64,000 nt of DNA from Streptomyces gardneri (GCF_006539185.1 NZ_BJMN01000002.1:1-64000), one strand, 5' to 3'; counted from the stretch's first letter, positions 33,877 through 42,802 are shown. Notes: generated from the sequence alone by a model not told the origin. Numbers and translations are program-made.

Positions 33877-34003
33877 GCCGGGAACCCTACGACGGGCGTC
33901 CGTGCCGGAGGGTCCCCAAGGGGCCCCCGCATGAGCGATGATCGTCGCCTCTGACGATACCCGGCAGTAGCAAGACCGGGGCCTGGACGAAAGGGCACAC
34001 CGA

Positions 34004-36391
34004 ATGCCGAGGCGGCACCCCGCGCGGGACGACCACCACACGAGCGGCAGCGGGGAAGGCGCCACGCCTCCGGCCGCGACCGGCGAGGCCGGCATCGGGC
34101 GGCGCCGGTTCCTCGGTTACGTCCTCGCCGCCCCCACCCTCACCGTCGCCGCCCAGCTCGGCGCCGAGGCCCTCGTGCCCCGGCAGGCCGCCGCTGCGGC
34201 CCCGGCGCTGATCCCCTCGCTGCCCGGACCCGCGGAGATCCTCGACCTCAACGAGCTGCTGACGCTGGCCGCCCTGCCGACCAGCAACCTCATCACGATC
34301 CGCGTCGACAGCGACGGCACCGCCCACTTCGCGCTGCCCCGCGCCGAGGTCGGCCAGGGCGTCACGACCTCCAGCGCCATGATCGTCGCGGAGGAACTCG
34401 ACCTGCCGCTGGACAAGGTGAAGGTCACGCTCGCCGACGCCCGGCCCGAGCTGCTCTTCAACCAGCTGACCGGCGGCTCCAACACCACCTACTCCACCTA
34501 CACCCCGATCCGGGTCGCCGCCGCCGTCGCCCGCGGCCGCCTCCTGCACGCCGCCTCCCTCGTCCTCGGCGACGCCGTCGAGACCCTCACGACGAAGGCC
34601 GGCGCGGTCCTCTCCCCGGCCGGCGCGCTTCTCGGCTACGGCGAACTCGCCGCGAAGGCCGCGGCCCTCACGAACGCCGCGGTGGAGGTGGAGCTCAAGG
34701 ACCGGTCCGACTTCCGCGTCGTCGGCACCGCGCAGCGCAGGCTCGACGCCCTCGACGCCGTCACCGGCCGCAAGAAGTTCGCGATGGACCTCCAGGTCCC
34801 GGACGCCCTGCCCACGATGATCTGCCGCCCGCCCACCATCAACGGCACCGTCCGCTCCGTGGCCAACCTCGCCGAGGTCCGCGCCATGCCCGGCATCACC
34901 GACGTCGTCACCGTCTCCACCGGCGTCGCCGTCCGCGGCCGCACCTTCGGCCAGTGCGTCGACGCCGTCCGCGCCCTCGACGTCGACTGGGGCCCCGGAA
35001 CCGCCGAGGGCGCCTCCGACGCCACCGTCCTGGAGAAGCTCCGCCGGGCCGAACTCCCGCTGGTGGTCCCGGCCCTGCCGCTCCTCACCAAGGCGGTCGA
35101 CGCCCGCTTCACCTTCCACTTCTCCAGCAACGCCGCCCTGGAGACGAACTGCGCCATCGCGGACGTACGGGAGGACTCCGCGGAGATCTGGGCCTCACTG
35201 AAGGCCCCGATCGTCGCCCAGGAACAGATCGCCCTCAAGCTCGGCCTGCCGCCCACCGCCGTCCGTGTCCACGTCACCGAGGGCGGCGGCTCCTTCGGCC
35301 GCAAGCTCTTCCACGACGCCGCCCACGAGGCCGCCGAGGTCTCCCGCGCCCTCGGCAAGCCCGTCAAGCTGATGTGGCACCGCACCGACGACTTCCGCCA
35401 GGGCCGTACGCACCCGATGTCCACGTCGAGGGTCCGTGCCACGTACTCGCTGGGCGAGGTCCTGACGTACGAGCAGCGCCACACCTCCGTGGCCACCGAC
35501 TTCGGGCACGGCATCGGCGAGCTCCTCACCTCCGAGGTGGCCCGGCTCCCCGTCGCCGACGCCACCTTCTCCCAGACGATGTTCCAGCTCACGCAGGTGA
35601 GCCCCTACCACCTCGGCGTCACGACCCAGCTCCTCTCCGAGACCGACAAGGGCTACAACACCGGCTCCATGCGGGGCATCTACTCGCCCAACGTCCGCTG
35701 CGCCCAGGAACTCGTCATGGACGAACTGGCCCGCCGCACGGGCCAGGACGGGTACGCGATGCGGCGCAAGCTCATGAAGGACTCGCGGGCGCGCGCCGTC
35801 CTCGACAAGGTCGCCCAGGCAGGGGAGTGGGGCCGGACGATGGCGCCCGGGACCGCCCAGGGCATCGCCGTCCACGCCGAGTACCACTCCTTCGTCGCGG
35901 TCCTCGCCGAGATCGACTGCCGCCCGGCGACCACCGGACGGAAGATCCCCAACGCGTACACGGGACCGCGCGTGACGAAGGTCGTCTGCGCCGTCGACGT
36001 CGGTCTCGCCGTCAACCCGCGGGGACTGGAGGCCCAGATGATGGGCGGCATCTCCGACGGCATCGCCATCACGCTCACCTCCGGACTCCACCTGCGTGAC
36101 GGGCACTTCCTCGAAGGCAGTTGGGACCAGTACTTCTACACCCGGCAGTGGAACACCCCGCCGGAGCTGGAGATCATCGTGATGCCCTCGAACGGCGAGA
36201 AGCCGGGCGGCGCGGGGGAGCTGGCGGTGGCCGGCGCCATGGCCGCCGTCGCCTGCGCCTACGGGCGGGCCACCGGCACGATGCCGACGGTCTTCCCCCT
36301 CAACCACGCCGAGCCGCTCGCCTTCACCCCCCTGCCGACCGTCCCGCCCGTCCCGGCCTCGCCCACCGACGGCCGCGACCGCACCATCTGA
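34004..36391 (+). CDS. molybdopterin hydroxylase large subunit, Tat-exported (isoquinoline oxidoreductase type)
   Basis: A 795-aa aldehyde oxidase/xanthine dehydrogenase-type catalytic subunit. A Tat signal lies in GRRRFLGYVLAAPTLTVAA (twin Arg at 33-35), so the folded enzyme is exported. Two MoCo-binding domains follow: LPRAEVGQGVTTSSAMIVAE, EGGGSFGRKL, RGIYSPNVRCAQE, and near the C-terminus GEKPGGAGELAV with the catalytic Glu. The partner iron-sulfur subunit starts 14 bp downstream. No FAD subunit is encoded, as in the two-subunit IorAB group. The substrate is not predictable. Confidence 0.9.
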   Translation: MPRRHPARDDHHTSGSGEGATPPAATGEAGIGRRRFLGYVLAAPTLTVAAQLGAEALVPRQAAAAAPALIPSLPGPAEILDLNELLTLAALPTSNLITIRVDSDGTAHFALPRAEVGQGVTTSSAMIVAEELDLPLDKVKVTLADARPELLFNQLTGGSNTTYSTYTPIRVAAAVARGRLLHAASLVLGDAVETLTTKAGAVLSPAGALLGYGELAAKAAALTNAAVEVELKDRSDFRVVGTAQRRLDALDAVTGRKKFAMDLQVPDALPTMICRPPTINGTVRSVANLAEVRAMPGITDVVTVSTGVAVRGRTFGQCVDAVRALDVDWGPGTAEGASDATVLEKLRRAELPLVVPALPLLTKAVDARFTFHFSSNAALETNCAIADVREDSAEIWASLKAPIVAQEQIALKLGLPPTAVRVHVTEGGGSFGRKLFHDAAHEAAEVSRALGKPVKLMWHRTDDFRQGRTHPMSTSRVRATYSLGEVLTYEQRHTSVATDFGHGIGELLTSEVARLPVADATFSQTMFQLTQVSPYHLGVTTQLLSETDKGYNTGSMRGIYSPNVRCAQELVMDELARRTGQDGYAMRRKLMKDSRARAVLDKVAQAGEWGRTMAPGTAQGIAVHAEYHSFVAVLAEIDCRPATTGRKIPNAYTGPRVTKVVCAVDVGLAVNPRGLEAQMMGGISDGIAITLTSGLHLRDGHFLEGSWDQYFYTRQWNTPPELEIIVMPSNGEKPGGAGELAVAGAMAAVACAYGRATGTMPTVFPLNHAEPLAFTPLPTVPPVPASPTDGRDRTI

Positions 36392-36405
36392 GAGCTGGAG
36401 TCCCC

Positions 36406-36885
36406 GTGCCGCAGCACACCTTCATCCTGAACGGCAAGGCCGTCACCGCCGACGTCGAGGGCGACGTCCGGCTCCTCTGGGTCCTCAGGGACGTCCTCGG
36501 TGTCACCGGACCCAAGTACGGCTGCGGGGTCGGCGTCTGCCGGGCCTGTACGAGCCACCTCAACGGCAAGGCGTTCACGCCCTGCGCCGTGCCCGTCGAC
36601 GACCTCGCCCCGACCGACGAGGTCACCACCATCGAGGGCCTCCCCGACACCGTGGGCAGTGACCTGCACCCGATGCAGGAGGCCTGGCTCGACCTCGACG
36701 TCGCCCAGTGCGGCTTCTGCCAGCCGGGGCAGATCATGGCGGCGGTGGCGACGGTCCGCCGGGCGCGTGAGGCCGGCCGGGAGATCACCGAGGCCGACCT
36801 CGACACGATCCGCAACATCTGCCGCTGCGGCACCTACCACCGCATCCGGCAGGCGGTCCTGGAGGGTTCCCGCCGCATGGAGTGA
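36406..36885 (+). CDS. [2Fe-2S] subunit of molybdenum hydroxylase
   Basis: A 159-aa iron-sulfur subunit (IorA/CoxS-like). The N-terminal plant-type cluster uses C40, C45, C48 and C60 (YGCGVGVCRACTSHLNG). The second cluster domain uses C102/C105 (QCGFCQPGQ) and C139/C141 (CRCGTYHRI). It passes electrons from the MoCo subunit encoded just upstream. It has no signal, so it would be exported by hitch-hiking on the Tat-bearing large subunit. GTG start with GGAG 7 nt before. Confidence 0.92.
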   Translation: MPQHTFILNGKAVTADVEGDVRLLWVLRDVLGVTGPKYGCGVGVCRACTSHLNGKAFTPCAVPVDDLAPTDEVTTIEGLPDTVGSDLHPMQEAWLDLDVAQCGFCQPGQIMAAVATVRRAREAGREITEADLDTIRNICRCGTYHRIRQAVLEGSRRME

Positions 36886-36932
36886 GGGCCCTGGGATCTT
36901 CCGTGCCCGGCGGCGGCGTTTCGCGACAGGCT

Positions 36933-37310
36933 TCAGGCGGAACCCGCCGCCAACTTCTCCCGGACGGCGACCAGATACTCCGCCACCGCGTCCCGGTTCC
37001 TGGTGAGGAACCGGATCCGCTCGGTCATCCGGTCGCGTTCCTCCTCAAGGGTGGCCAGCATCTCCGGTGTGGCGTCCGGGAAGTGGATGATCCTCGGCTT
37101 GTTCAGACAGGGCAGGATCTGCTTGATGATCCGGGTCGGCAGACCGGCGTCGAGGAGCCCCCGGATCTGCGCCACCCGGTCCACGTTCGACTCGTCGTAG
37201 ACGCGGTAGCCGTTCGGCAGCCGGTCCGCGACGATGAGGCCCTGCTCCTCGTAGTAGCGCAGCAGCCTGCGCGGTGTGCCGGTGCGCTCCGACAGCTCCC
37301 CGATCCGCAT
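36933..37310 (-). CDS. MerR-family transcriptional regulator
   Basis: A 125-aa MerR regulator. Winged-helix N-terminus MRIGELSERTGTPRRLLRYY, then EEQGLIVADRLPNGYRVYDE; a C-terminal dimerisation helix LEEERDRMTERIRFLTRNRD. One Cys (LPCLNKP) only, so no clear metal site. It is divergent from an MFS transporter whose promoter region holds a MerR-type inverted repeat. Confidence 0.9.
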   Translation of the reverse strand: MRIGELSERTGTPRRLLRYYEEQGLIVADRLPNGYRVYDESNVDRVAQIRGLLDAGLPTRIIKQILPCLNKPRIIHFPDATPEMLATLEEERDRMTERIRFLTRNRDAVAEYLVAVREKLAAGSA

Positions 37311-37337
37311 GGGACGCCCCTTCCCGGGACTCGCTTG

Positions 37338-37359
37338 ACCTTCACATCAATGTGAGGGT
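37338..37359. promoter_or_regulatory. MerR-type operator
   Basis: ACCTTCACAT-CA-ATGTGAGGGT is a 10-2-10 inverted repeat with one mismatch, positioned directly after a TTGACC -35 box (37335-37340). MerR regulators bind such dyads inside the promoter spacer. It probably drives the MFS gene at 37374. Confidence 0.7.
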
Positions 37360-37373
37360 TCGAGCATAGGTCC

Positions 37374-38705
37374 ATGAGCAACCACGCGACAGCGGCGGGC
37401 GGTTCAGCAGCGCCCGCCCCCGCCCATCCGAAGACCGGATCCCCGATGACCGGATCCCCGGTGAACGGATCCCCGGTGAACGGATCCCCGGTGAACGGAT
37501 CCCCGGTGAACGGATCCCCGGTGAACGGCTCTCCGAAGCCCGCCGGCCGACTGCCCCTCCCCGCCCTGCTCGCCCTCGCCACCGCCGTCTTCGTCACGAG
37601 CCTCACCGAGACCCTCCCCGCCGGCGTGCTTCCCGGGATGAGCGCCGACCTGGGTGTCGGCGAGGCCGCCGCCGGGCAGACGGTCACCGTCTACGCGCTC
37701 GGCACCGCCCTCACCGCCGTCCCGCTCGCCGCCCGCACCGCCGACTGGCGCCGCAAGCGCCTGCTGCTCACCTCGGTCGCGGGATTCGCCGCCGCCAACA
37801 CCGTCACCGCCGTCTCCTCCTCGTACGCCCTCACCATGGGCGCCCGCTTCCTCGCCGGGGTCGCCGCGGGGCTGGCCTGGGCCCTGCTCGCCGGATATGC
37901 GCGCCGCCTCGCCCCGCCGCACCTCCAGGGCAGAGCCGTCGCCGTCGCCATGACCGGCATCCCGCTCGCGCTCTCGCTCGGCGTCCCGGCGGGCACCTTC
38001 CTCGGCGACGCCGTCGGCTGGCGTGCCGCCTTCACGGCCATGACGCTCATCGCCGCCGGGCTCCTCGGCTGGATCGCCCTCGCCGTCCCCGACCTGCCGG
38101 GCGAGCGGAGCGGCGGACGCGCCCCGGTCACCCGGACCCTGAGAGTGCCCGGCGTCCTGCCGGTCCTCGCCGTCACCTTCGGGCTCGTCCTGGCCCACAC
38201 CGTCCTCTACACCTACGTCGCCGCCTACCTGGGCCACCTCGGCCTGGGTGGTTCCACCGGACTCGTCCTGCTCGTGTTCGGTGTGGCCTCGCTGGCCGGC
38301 ATCGGGATCACCGGCCGCTCCATCGACCGCCGGCTCAGGGCTCTGACCCTCGGCGGGACGGTCCTCGTCGCCGTCGGAGCCGCCGCCCTCGCCGTACCGG
38401 CCGGAAGCACCGCGCTCGTGCTGGTCGCCGCCGGGCTGTGGGGCCTGGGCTGGGGCGGGGCGCCGACGCTCCTCCAGACGGCCGTCGCCGACGCGGGCGG
38501 GGACGCCGCCGACACCGCCCAGACGATGCTGGTCAGCCTCTGGAACGCGGCCATGGCGGCCGGCGGCCTCGCGGGCGGTCTGCTCCTAGACGGGCTCGGC
38601 GCGGGGGCCCTGCCCTGGGGCGTCCTGCTCCTGCTGGCCCCCGTCGTCGCCGTCGTCACGGGAGCCCGCGCCCATGGCTTCCCCGCTCACCGCGGCTCCG
38701 CCTGA
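37374..38705 (+). CDS. MFS transporter (MerR-linked) with repetitive N-terminal tail
   Basis: A 443-aa drug-H+ antiporter-like MFS protein (DHA1/CmlA type). Before the first helix is a 55-residue cytoplasmic tail of perfect GSPVN pentapeptide repeats encoded by 15-bp DNA repeats. Transmembrane marks are PLAARTADWRRKRLLLTSVAG (loop 2/3) and AGVAAGLAWALLAGYARRLAP. It is divergent from a MerR gene with an inverted repeat in the shared promoter, so induction by that regulator is likely. The cargo is unknown. Confidence 0.88.
   Translation: MSNHATAAGGSAAPAPAHPKTGSPMTGSPVNGSPVNGSPVNGSPVNGSPVNGSPKPAGRLPLPALLALATAVFVTSLTETLPAGVLPGMSADLGVGEAAAGQTVTVYALGTALTAVPLAARTADWRRKRLLLTSVAGFAAANTVTAVSSSYALTMGARFLAGVAAGLAWALLAGYARRLAPPHLQGRAVAVAMTGIPLALSLGVPAGTFLGDAVGWRAAFTAMTLIAAGLLGWIALAVPDLPGERSGGRAPVTRTLRVPGVLPVLAVTFGLVLAHTVLYTYVAAYLGHLGLGGSTGLVLLVFGVASLAGIGITGRSIDRRLRALTLGGTVLVAVGAAALAVPAGSTALVLVAAGLWGLGWGGAPTLLQTAVADAGGDAADTAQTMLVSLWNAAMAAGGLAGGLLLDGLGAGALPWGVLLLLAPVVAVVTGARAHGFPAHRGSA
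37437..37526. repeat. six tandem 15-bp repeats inside MFS gene
   Basis: Units of GGATCCCCGGTGAAC: one degenerate copy (37437-37451) and five identical copies (37452-37526), each encoding GSPVN. As multiples of 15 bp they keep frame, so the number can vary without breaking the protein. Confidence 0.9.
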
Positions 38706-38744
38706 CGACCGCGGCCCGGTCGCCCCGGCGAGGCCGCGGCCCGG

Positions 38745-39863
38745 TCAGCCGTACATCGCCACGCGGTGCAGGACCGCCAGCGCTTCGTCGATGGGATGGG
38801 GCTGCGGCCTGCCCGCGGAGTCGAGCCTGTTCCACCTCTGCATGTTCACCGCGACCGCCATCCGCCGCTTGCCGTCGGCACGGATCATGGCCAGTGCTCC
38901 ACCGCCCCAGACCGTGCCGCCATGGCCCCAGAACGTGCCCTGACCGGGACTCTCCAGCGGGTGCAGGCCGAGGCCGTAGTCGATCGTCCTTCCTTCTTGG
39001 GAGACGACCGGGACCGTGCGCTGCATCTGGGCCAGCGACGACGGGGAGACGATCTCCCCGGCCAGCAGCTTGCCGTAGAAGCGGTTGAGGTCCGAGACGG
39101 TCGATATCAGCGAGGCCGAGGGCCCCACCCACGACATGTCGAAGACGCTGTAGTCGCGGGGCGGGTCGATCATCCCGAACCACGCCTCGTAGAGCAGCGA
39201 GTGCGGCCCGTCGACGTACGGCCCGGTGGGGAGTTCGGTGTTCCGGAGTCCGGCGCGCTCGATGACGTTCCGCGTGATGTACCGCTCTGCCGTGGTGCCG
39301 GTCACCTGCTCCAGGAGTTCGACGAGGAGCAGGTAGTTGGTGTTGGAGTACACCCCCGGAGCGCCGCCCGGGGCGCCGACGGCAGGCGCGGTGACCCCCA
39401 TCGCGATCAGCTCGACGGGGTCGAACCGCGTGAACCGGTGGTCGTCCAGACTCTGGGGCCCGGTGTCCGCGAGGACGGGAAACGCCTTCAACGAGGGATA
39501 GGCGTACGGCAGGTACTCGGCGAGGCCGCTGGTGTGGTTGAGCAGCATCCGTACCGTGATCGCGTCACCGCGTTCGCCGGGCACCAGCTTCGGCAGGTAC
39601 CGGCCGATCGGGGTGTCGAGACCGATCCGGCCGCTCTCGACCTGCTGCAGGACCGCCGCGGCGGTGAAGGTCTTGGTGATGCTGCCGACGCGGTGCCGCA
39701 TGTCGGCGGTGACGGGGCGGCCGGTGGCGACATCGGCGACCCCCGCCGCCCCGCGCCAGACCTGGTCGCCGTCCCTCACCTCGGCGAACAGGCCGGGCAT
39801 CCCGGCGCGGTGGACGTTCTCGATGGCGGCGTCCAGCGCCGCGAAATCCAGTGCGTGCTTCAC
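38745..39863 (-). CDS. serine hydrolase (class C beta-lactamase-like), TetR-linked
   Basis: A 372-aa beta-lactamase-family protein without a signal peptide, so probably cytoplasmic. Catalytic motifs are S61-I-T-K64 (SxxK), Y172-S-N and a late GHGGTVWGG (HGG). It is distinct from the secreted hydrolase at 23.3-24.5 kb. I chose the GTG at 39863 because AAAGGACG sits 8 nt upstream. It faces a TetR gene over a gap with a 7-3-7 palindrome and is probably under its control. It may hydrolyse esters or amides. Confidence 0.87.
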   Translation of the reverse strand: MKHALDFAALDAAIENVHRAGMPGLFAEVRDGDQVWRGAAGVADVATGRPVTADMRHRVGSITKTFTAAAVLQQVESGRIGLDTPIGRYLPKLVPGERGDAITVRMLLNHTSGLAEYLPYAYPSLKAFPVLADTGPQSLDDHRFTRFDPVELIAMGVTAPAVGAPGGAPGVYSNTNYLLLVELLEQVTGTTAERYITRNVIERAGLRNTELPTGPYVDGPHSLLYEAWFGMIDPPRDYSVFDMSWVGPSASLISTVSDLNRFYGKLLAGEIVSPSSLAQMQRTVPVVSQEGRTIDYGLGLHPLESPGQGTFWGHGGTVWGGGALAMIRADGKRRMAVAVNMQRWNRLDSAGRPQPHPIDEALAVLHRVAMYG

Positions 39864-39909
39864 GTCATGCGTCCTTTCGTGTTCCCGGACGGTGCTCGTG
39901 TCCTCATTA

Positions 39910-39926
39910 TGCACGCGGTGCGTGCA
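39910..39926. promoter_or_regulatory. TetR-type operator
   Basis: TGCACGC-GGT-GCGTGCA is a perfect 7-3-7 palindrome between the hydrolase and the tetR-like gene. A further TGCACC half-site lies 9 bp to the right. It is the likely site for the adjacent TetR protein. Confidence 0.65.
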
Positions 39927-39970
39927 ACACCAAGTGCACCGATAGGGTGAGGTCCTGCGAGAGGAGCAAG

Positions 39971-40645
39971 ATGGCAGGCCGAAGGCGTTGGTCGACCGAA
40001 GAGATCCTGGATACGGCGGCGGAGATGCTGCGCACGAGCGACGCGGACTCGTTCAGCGTGCGCAAACTGGCCACGGTCCTCGGGACCGATTCCTCCAGCC
40101 TCTACCGGCACTTCCGCAGCAAGACCGAACTGCTGCGCGCGGTCGCCGACCGGATCCTCCTGGCCGCGATGGACGGCCATCGCCCCGAGGGCGACTGGAA
40201 GCAGCGCATCACGTCCCTGGCCCTGCGGCTGAGGGAGGCCTTCGGGCAGCAGCCCCAGCTCGCCGCGGTCTGGGGACGCTACGCCTCGGGCGGCGCCGGT
40301 TCCCGGCTGGTCATGGAAGAGGCGCTGCAGGCTCTGCGTGCGTCGGGGCTGCCCGACGAGGAGATCCCGGCGCGCTACCACCGGCTGGCGGTCCTCATTG
40401 CCGCGCTGATCGCCTCCGAGGCCGGGGTCAGCACCATCACCTCCGAAGAGTACGAACAGGGCATGGAGCTGTTCCGCGTCGCCGTACTCGGCGCCGACCC
40501 CGAACGCTTCCCCGCCCTGACCCACTTCGCCCGCGACGTCCGCCCCCTCGGAGCGGACCGCCGTGCCGCGTTCGAGGAGATCCTGGCCGCTCAACTCGCC
40601 CATATCGAGGCGTCGATCGGCAGCCCGAGCACGGAAACGGCCTGA
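39971..40645 (+). CDS. TetR-family transcriptional regulator
   Basis: A 224-aa TetR repressor. HTH in the first 60 residues: SVRKLATVLGTDSSSLYRHFRSKTELL. The C-terminal ligand domain resembles the TetR_C class of actinobacterial regulators. GAGGAG precedes the ATG. It faces the beta-lactamase-like gene and ends at a strong bidirectional terminator. Confidence 0.9.
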   Translation: MAGRRRWSTEEILDTAAEMLRTSDADSFSVRKLATVLGTDSSSLYRHFRSKTELLRAVADRILLAAMDGHRPEGDWKQRITSLALRLREAFGQQPQLAAVWGRYASGGAGSRLVMEEALQALRASGLPDEEIPARYHRLAVLIAALIASEAGVSTITSEEYEQGMELFRVAVLGADPERFPALTHFARDVRPLGADRRAAFEEILAAQLAHIEASIGSPSTETA

Positions 40646-40650
40646 CGCGC

Positions 40651-40686
40651 GAAGACCCCCACCGCGACGGGGCGGTGGGGGTCTTC
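40651..40686. terminator. strong bidirectional terminator
   Basis: GAAGACCCCCACCGC pairs perfectly with GCGGTGGGGGTCTTC (15-bp stem, 6-nt loop). It lies between the convergent tetR-like gene and the membrane-protein operon, 5 and 20 bp from their stops, and can serve both. Confidence 0.88.
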
Positions 40687-40706
40687 GGTGGTGCGTGCGG
40701 GGTGGC

Positions 40707-41528
40707 TCAGACGGTCGGAGGGACGCGGGGCGGGCGGCCCGTGCCGCGGGTCAGGACGTAGCCGCCGATGCCGGCGAGCGCCGCGAGGACGCCGCCCGCC
40801 GCGGTCCAGATCCAGCGGTCGGACCACCAGCCCGAGGACCAGCCGTCCTCCGGGGCCGCCGCCTCCACGGCCGAGGGCCGGCCCGCGTCGGCGTCCGCCT
40901 CCGCCTGGTCGGCGGTGGTCGCCCCGGGCACGAGCGGCGCGGCGAGCGAGCCGTCCGTGGCGTAGGCACCGCCCTTGTCGAGGGTCGTCACCCCGACCCG
41001 GGCCGTGAACGGCTGGCCGAGGTCCTCGTCCGCCAGGCCCGTGACGGTCAGCCGGACGTAGTAGCTGCCGGGCAGCGGGTCGTTCGCCCAGGCGTCCGCC
41101 GCGGCACGGACCGGCCGCAGCACACAGGCGAGCTCCACCGACGCGGCCTCCTTGGCCGCCGTACGGGACTGCGTCCCGTACATGCACGGCTGACGCCGCC
41201 GCAGCCCGTCGTACACGTCGACCCGCCAGGTGGTGGGACCGTGCCGCAGCGCGGAGTCGGGGAGCGTGACCGTGGCGTTCACCGTCGGCCGCTGCCCGGT
41301 GTCCGCGGGGAACACCCAGTACAGGTAGTCACCCGTGGCGGCCTGCGCGGTGGCCTGCTGCCCCGGCAGGAACCTCGCGGCGGTACGGAACGTCGTCCCG
41401 GCCTCCGTCGGCCCCGCTCCGGCACTCGGGTCCGCGGTGGGCGTGTCGGCCGACGCGCCCGGCGCCGTGAGACCCAGGAGCGCGGCGCCCGCGAGGGCGG
41501 CCGTGGCGAGCATGCGTACGGTACGCAT
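40707..41528 (-). CDS. secreted, membrane-anchored protein of VWA operon
   Basis: A 273-aa protein with an N-terminal signal (RMLATAALAGAALLGLTAPG...SA) and a C-terminal helix (WIWTAAGGVLAALAGIGGYVL) followed by a short basic tail. The extracytoplasmic body is beta-rich (YLYWVFPADTGQRPTVNATV; YYVRLTVTGLADEDLG). No family known to me. Its ATG overlaps the VWA-gene stop (TGATG), so the two are co-translated and probably form a surface complex. It may be a partner of the VWA adhesion domain. Confidence 0.75.
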   Translation of the reverse strand: MRTVRMLATAALAGAALLGLTAPGASADTPTADPSAGAGPTEAGTTFRTAARFLPGQQATAQAATGDYLYWVFPADTGQRPTVNATVTLPDSALRHGPTTWRVDVYDGLRRRQPCMYGTQSRTAAKEAASVELACVLRPVRAAADAWANDPLPGSYYVRLTVTGLADEDLGQPFTARVGVTTLDKGGAYATDGSLAAPLVPGATTADQAEADADAGRPSAVEAAAPEDGWSSGWWSDRWIWTAAGGVLAALAGIGGYVLTRGTGRPPRVPPTV

Positions 41529-42802
41529 CAGTTGGTCCTCCAGACAGCGACGCGCCAGCGGGACACCCAGCCCCAGAGCAGACCGGCCAGGAAACCGGCG
41601 AGCACGAGCACGCCGAGCAGCCACCAGCCGCGGCCGAGACCGAAGGCGGCCACGTCCGAGGCGGCCGACGGGCCGTCGACGACGTCCACGGTCAGCTCGA
41701 TCGGCATGCCCGGCGTCGTCTTGACCGACGGGGGAGCGGAGAAGGAGTTGCTGACCTGCAGGCAGACCGTCTCGGCGGCCGGCTTGACGTCCCCGGGACC
41801 CTCGTCGAGGTCCGGCTTCGGGTACCGCAGGCCCGTCGAGATGACGTCCGTCCGGCCGTCGCCCGCCTCGGAGCCGCGGACGATCTCCCGGCCGTGGAGG
41901 GTGACGGCGCGCAGGAGCACTCCGTAGTCGTTGTTGACGGCCCGGTCGGCCGACACGCTGACGGAGGCGCGCAGTTCCTGGCCGGGCAGCAGGTCCACCC
42001 GGTACCAGCGGTGCTCGCCGAAGGTCTCGCGGTCGGTGTACAGACCGGCCTTGAGCAGCGGGGCGTCGACGCACCGCGCCGTGCCCTTCGTCCCCACGGG
42101 GGTGACGACCGGGTCGGCGGCGCGGTCGACGAGCTGCTTCACACGGCGCGAGAGCTCCTCGGTGCGGTGGACCGAGGTGTACGTGCCTCCGGTCGCCTCC
42201 GCGATGCAGGTGAGCTGCTGCCGGGTCTTGGCGTCCGGCACGAGGCCCAGCGTGTCGATGACGAGGTGGATGCCCTTCGCCGCGATCTCCCGTGCCACCT
42301 GGCAGGGGTCGAGCGGGGCGCAGGTGTCCTCGCCGTCCGTGATGAGCACGATCCGCTTGGTCGCCCCGTCGTCGCCGAGGTCGTCGGCCGCGCCGAGCAG
42401 CGCGGGGCCGATCGGCGTCCAGCCGGTGGGGGCGAGGGTGGCGACGGCGGTCTTGGCCTCGGTCCGGTCGAGCGGACCGACCGGGTAGAGCTGCCGGGTG
42501 TCCTTGCAGCCCCGCTTGCGGTCGGGCCCCGGATAGTCGGCGCCGAGCGTCCGGATGCCGAGCCGGACCTCCTCGGGCACCGCGTCGAGGACCTCGTTGA
42601 AGGCCTGTTTGGCCGCGGACATGCGGGACTTGCCGTCGATGTCCTTGGCCCGCATGGACCCGCTGACGTCGAGGACCAGCTCGACCTTGGGGGATTCCTT
42701 CGCCACCGGCTCGTCGGCGGCCGCGCTCGTCGGCAGGAGCGCGGCGGTCAGGGCGGCGAGCAGCGCGACCGCCCCGGTCGCCAGCCGTTTTCTCGTGATC
42801 AT
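41528..42802 (-). CDS. secreted VWA-domain protein, membrane-anchored
   Basis: A 424-aa von Willebrand A protein. Signal peptide 1-29, then a VWA domain (about 38-215) with an intact MIDAS: DVSGS at 45-49 and a TDGED Asp motif near 155. A beta-rich second domain follows and a C-terminal helix (WWLLGVLVLAGFLAGLLWGWV) precedes a short basic tail. It faces the outside and probably binds a ligand through metal, as in other bacterial VWA proteins. It is first of a two-gene operon with the overlapping gene downstream. Confidence 0.85.
   Translation of the reverse strand: MITRKRLATGAVALLAALTAALLPTSAAADEPVAKESPKVELVLDVSGSMRAKDIDGKSRMSAAKQAFNEVLDAVPEEVRLGIRTLGADYPGPDRKRGCKDTRQLYPVGPLDRTEAKTAVATLAPTGWTPIGPALLGAADDLGDDGATKRIVLITDGEDTCAPLDPCQVAREIAAKGIHLVIDTLGLVPDAKTRQQLTCIAEATGGTYTSVHRTEELSRRVKQLVDRAADPVVTPVGTKGTARCVDAPLLKAGLYTDRETFGEHRWYRVDLLPGQELRASVSVSADRAVNNDYGVLLRAVTLHGREIVRGSEAGDGRTDVISTGLRYPKPDLDEGPGDVKPAAETVCLQVSNSFSAPPSVKTTPGMPIELTVDVVDGPSAASDVAAFGLGRGWWLLGVLVLAGFLAGLLWGWVSRWRVAVWRTN

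Noticed and set aside
37437..37526. CRISPR-like array
   Set aside because: Units are contiguous 15-bp coding repeats without spacers, in frame within an MFS gene.
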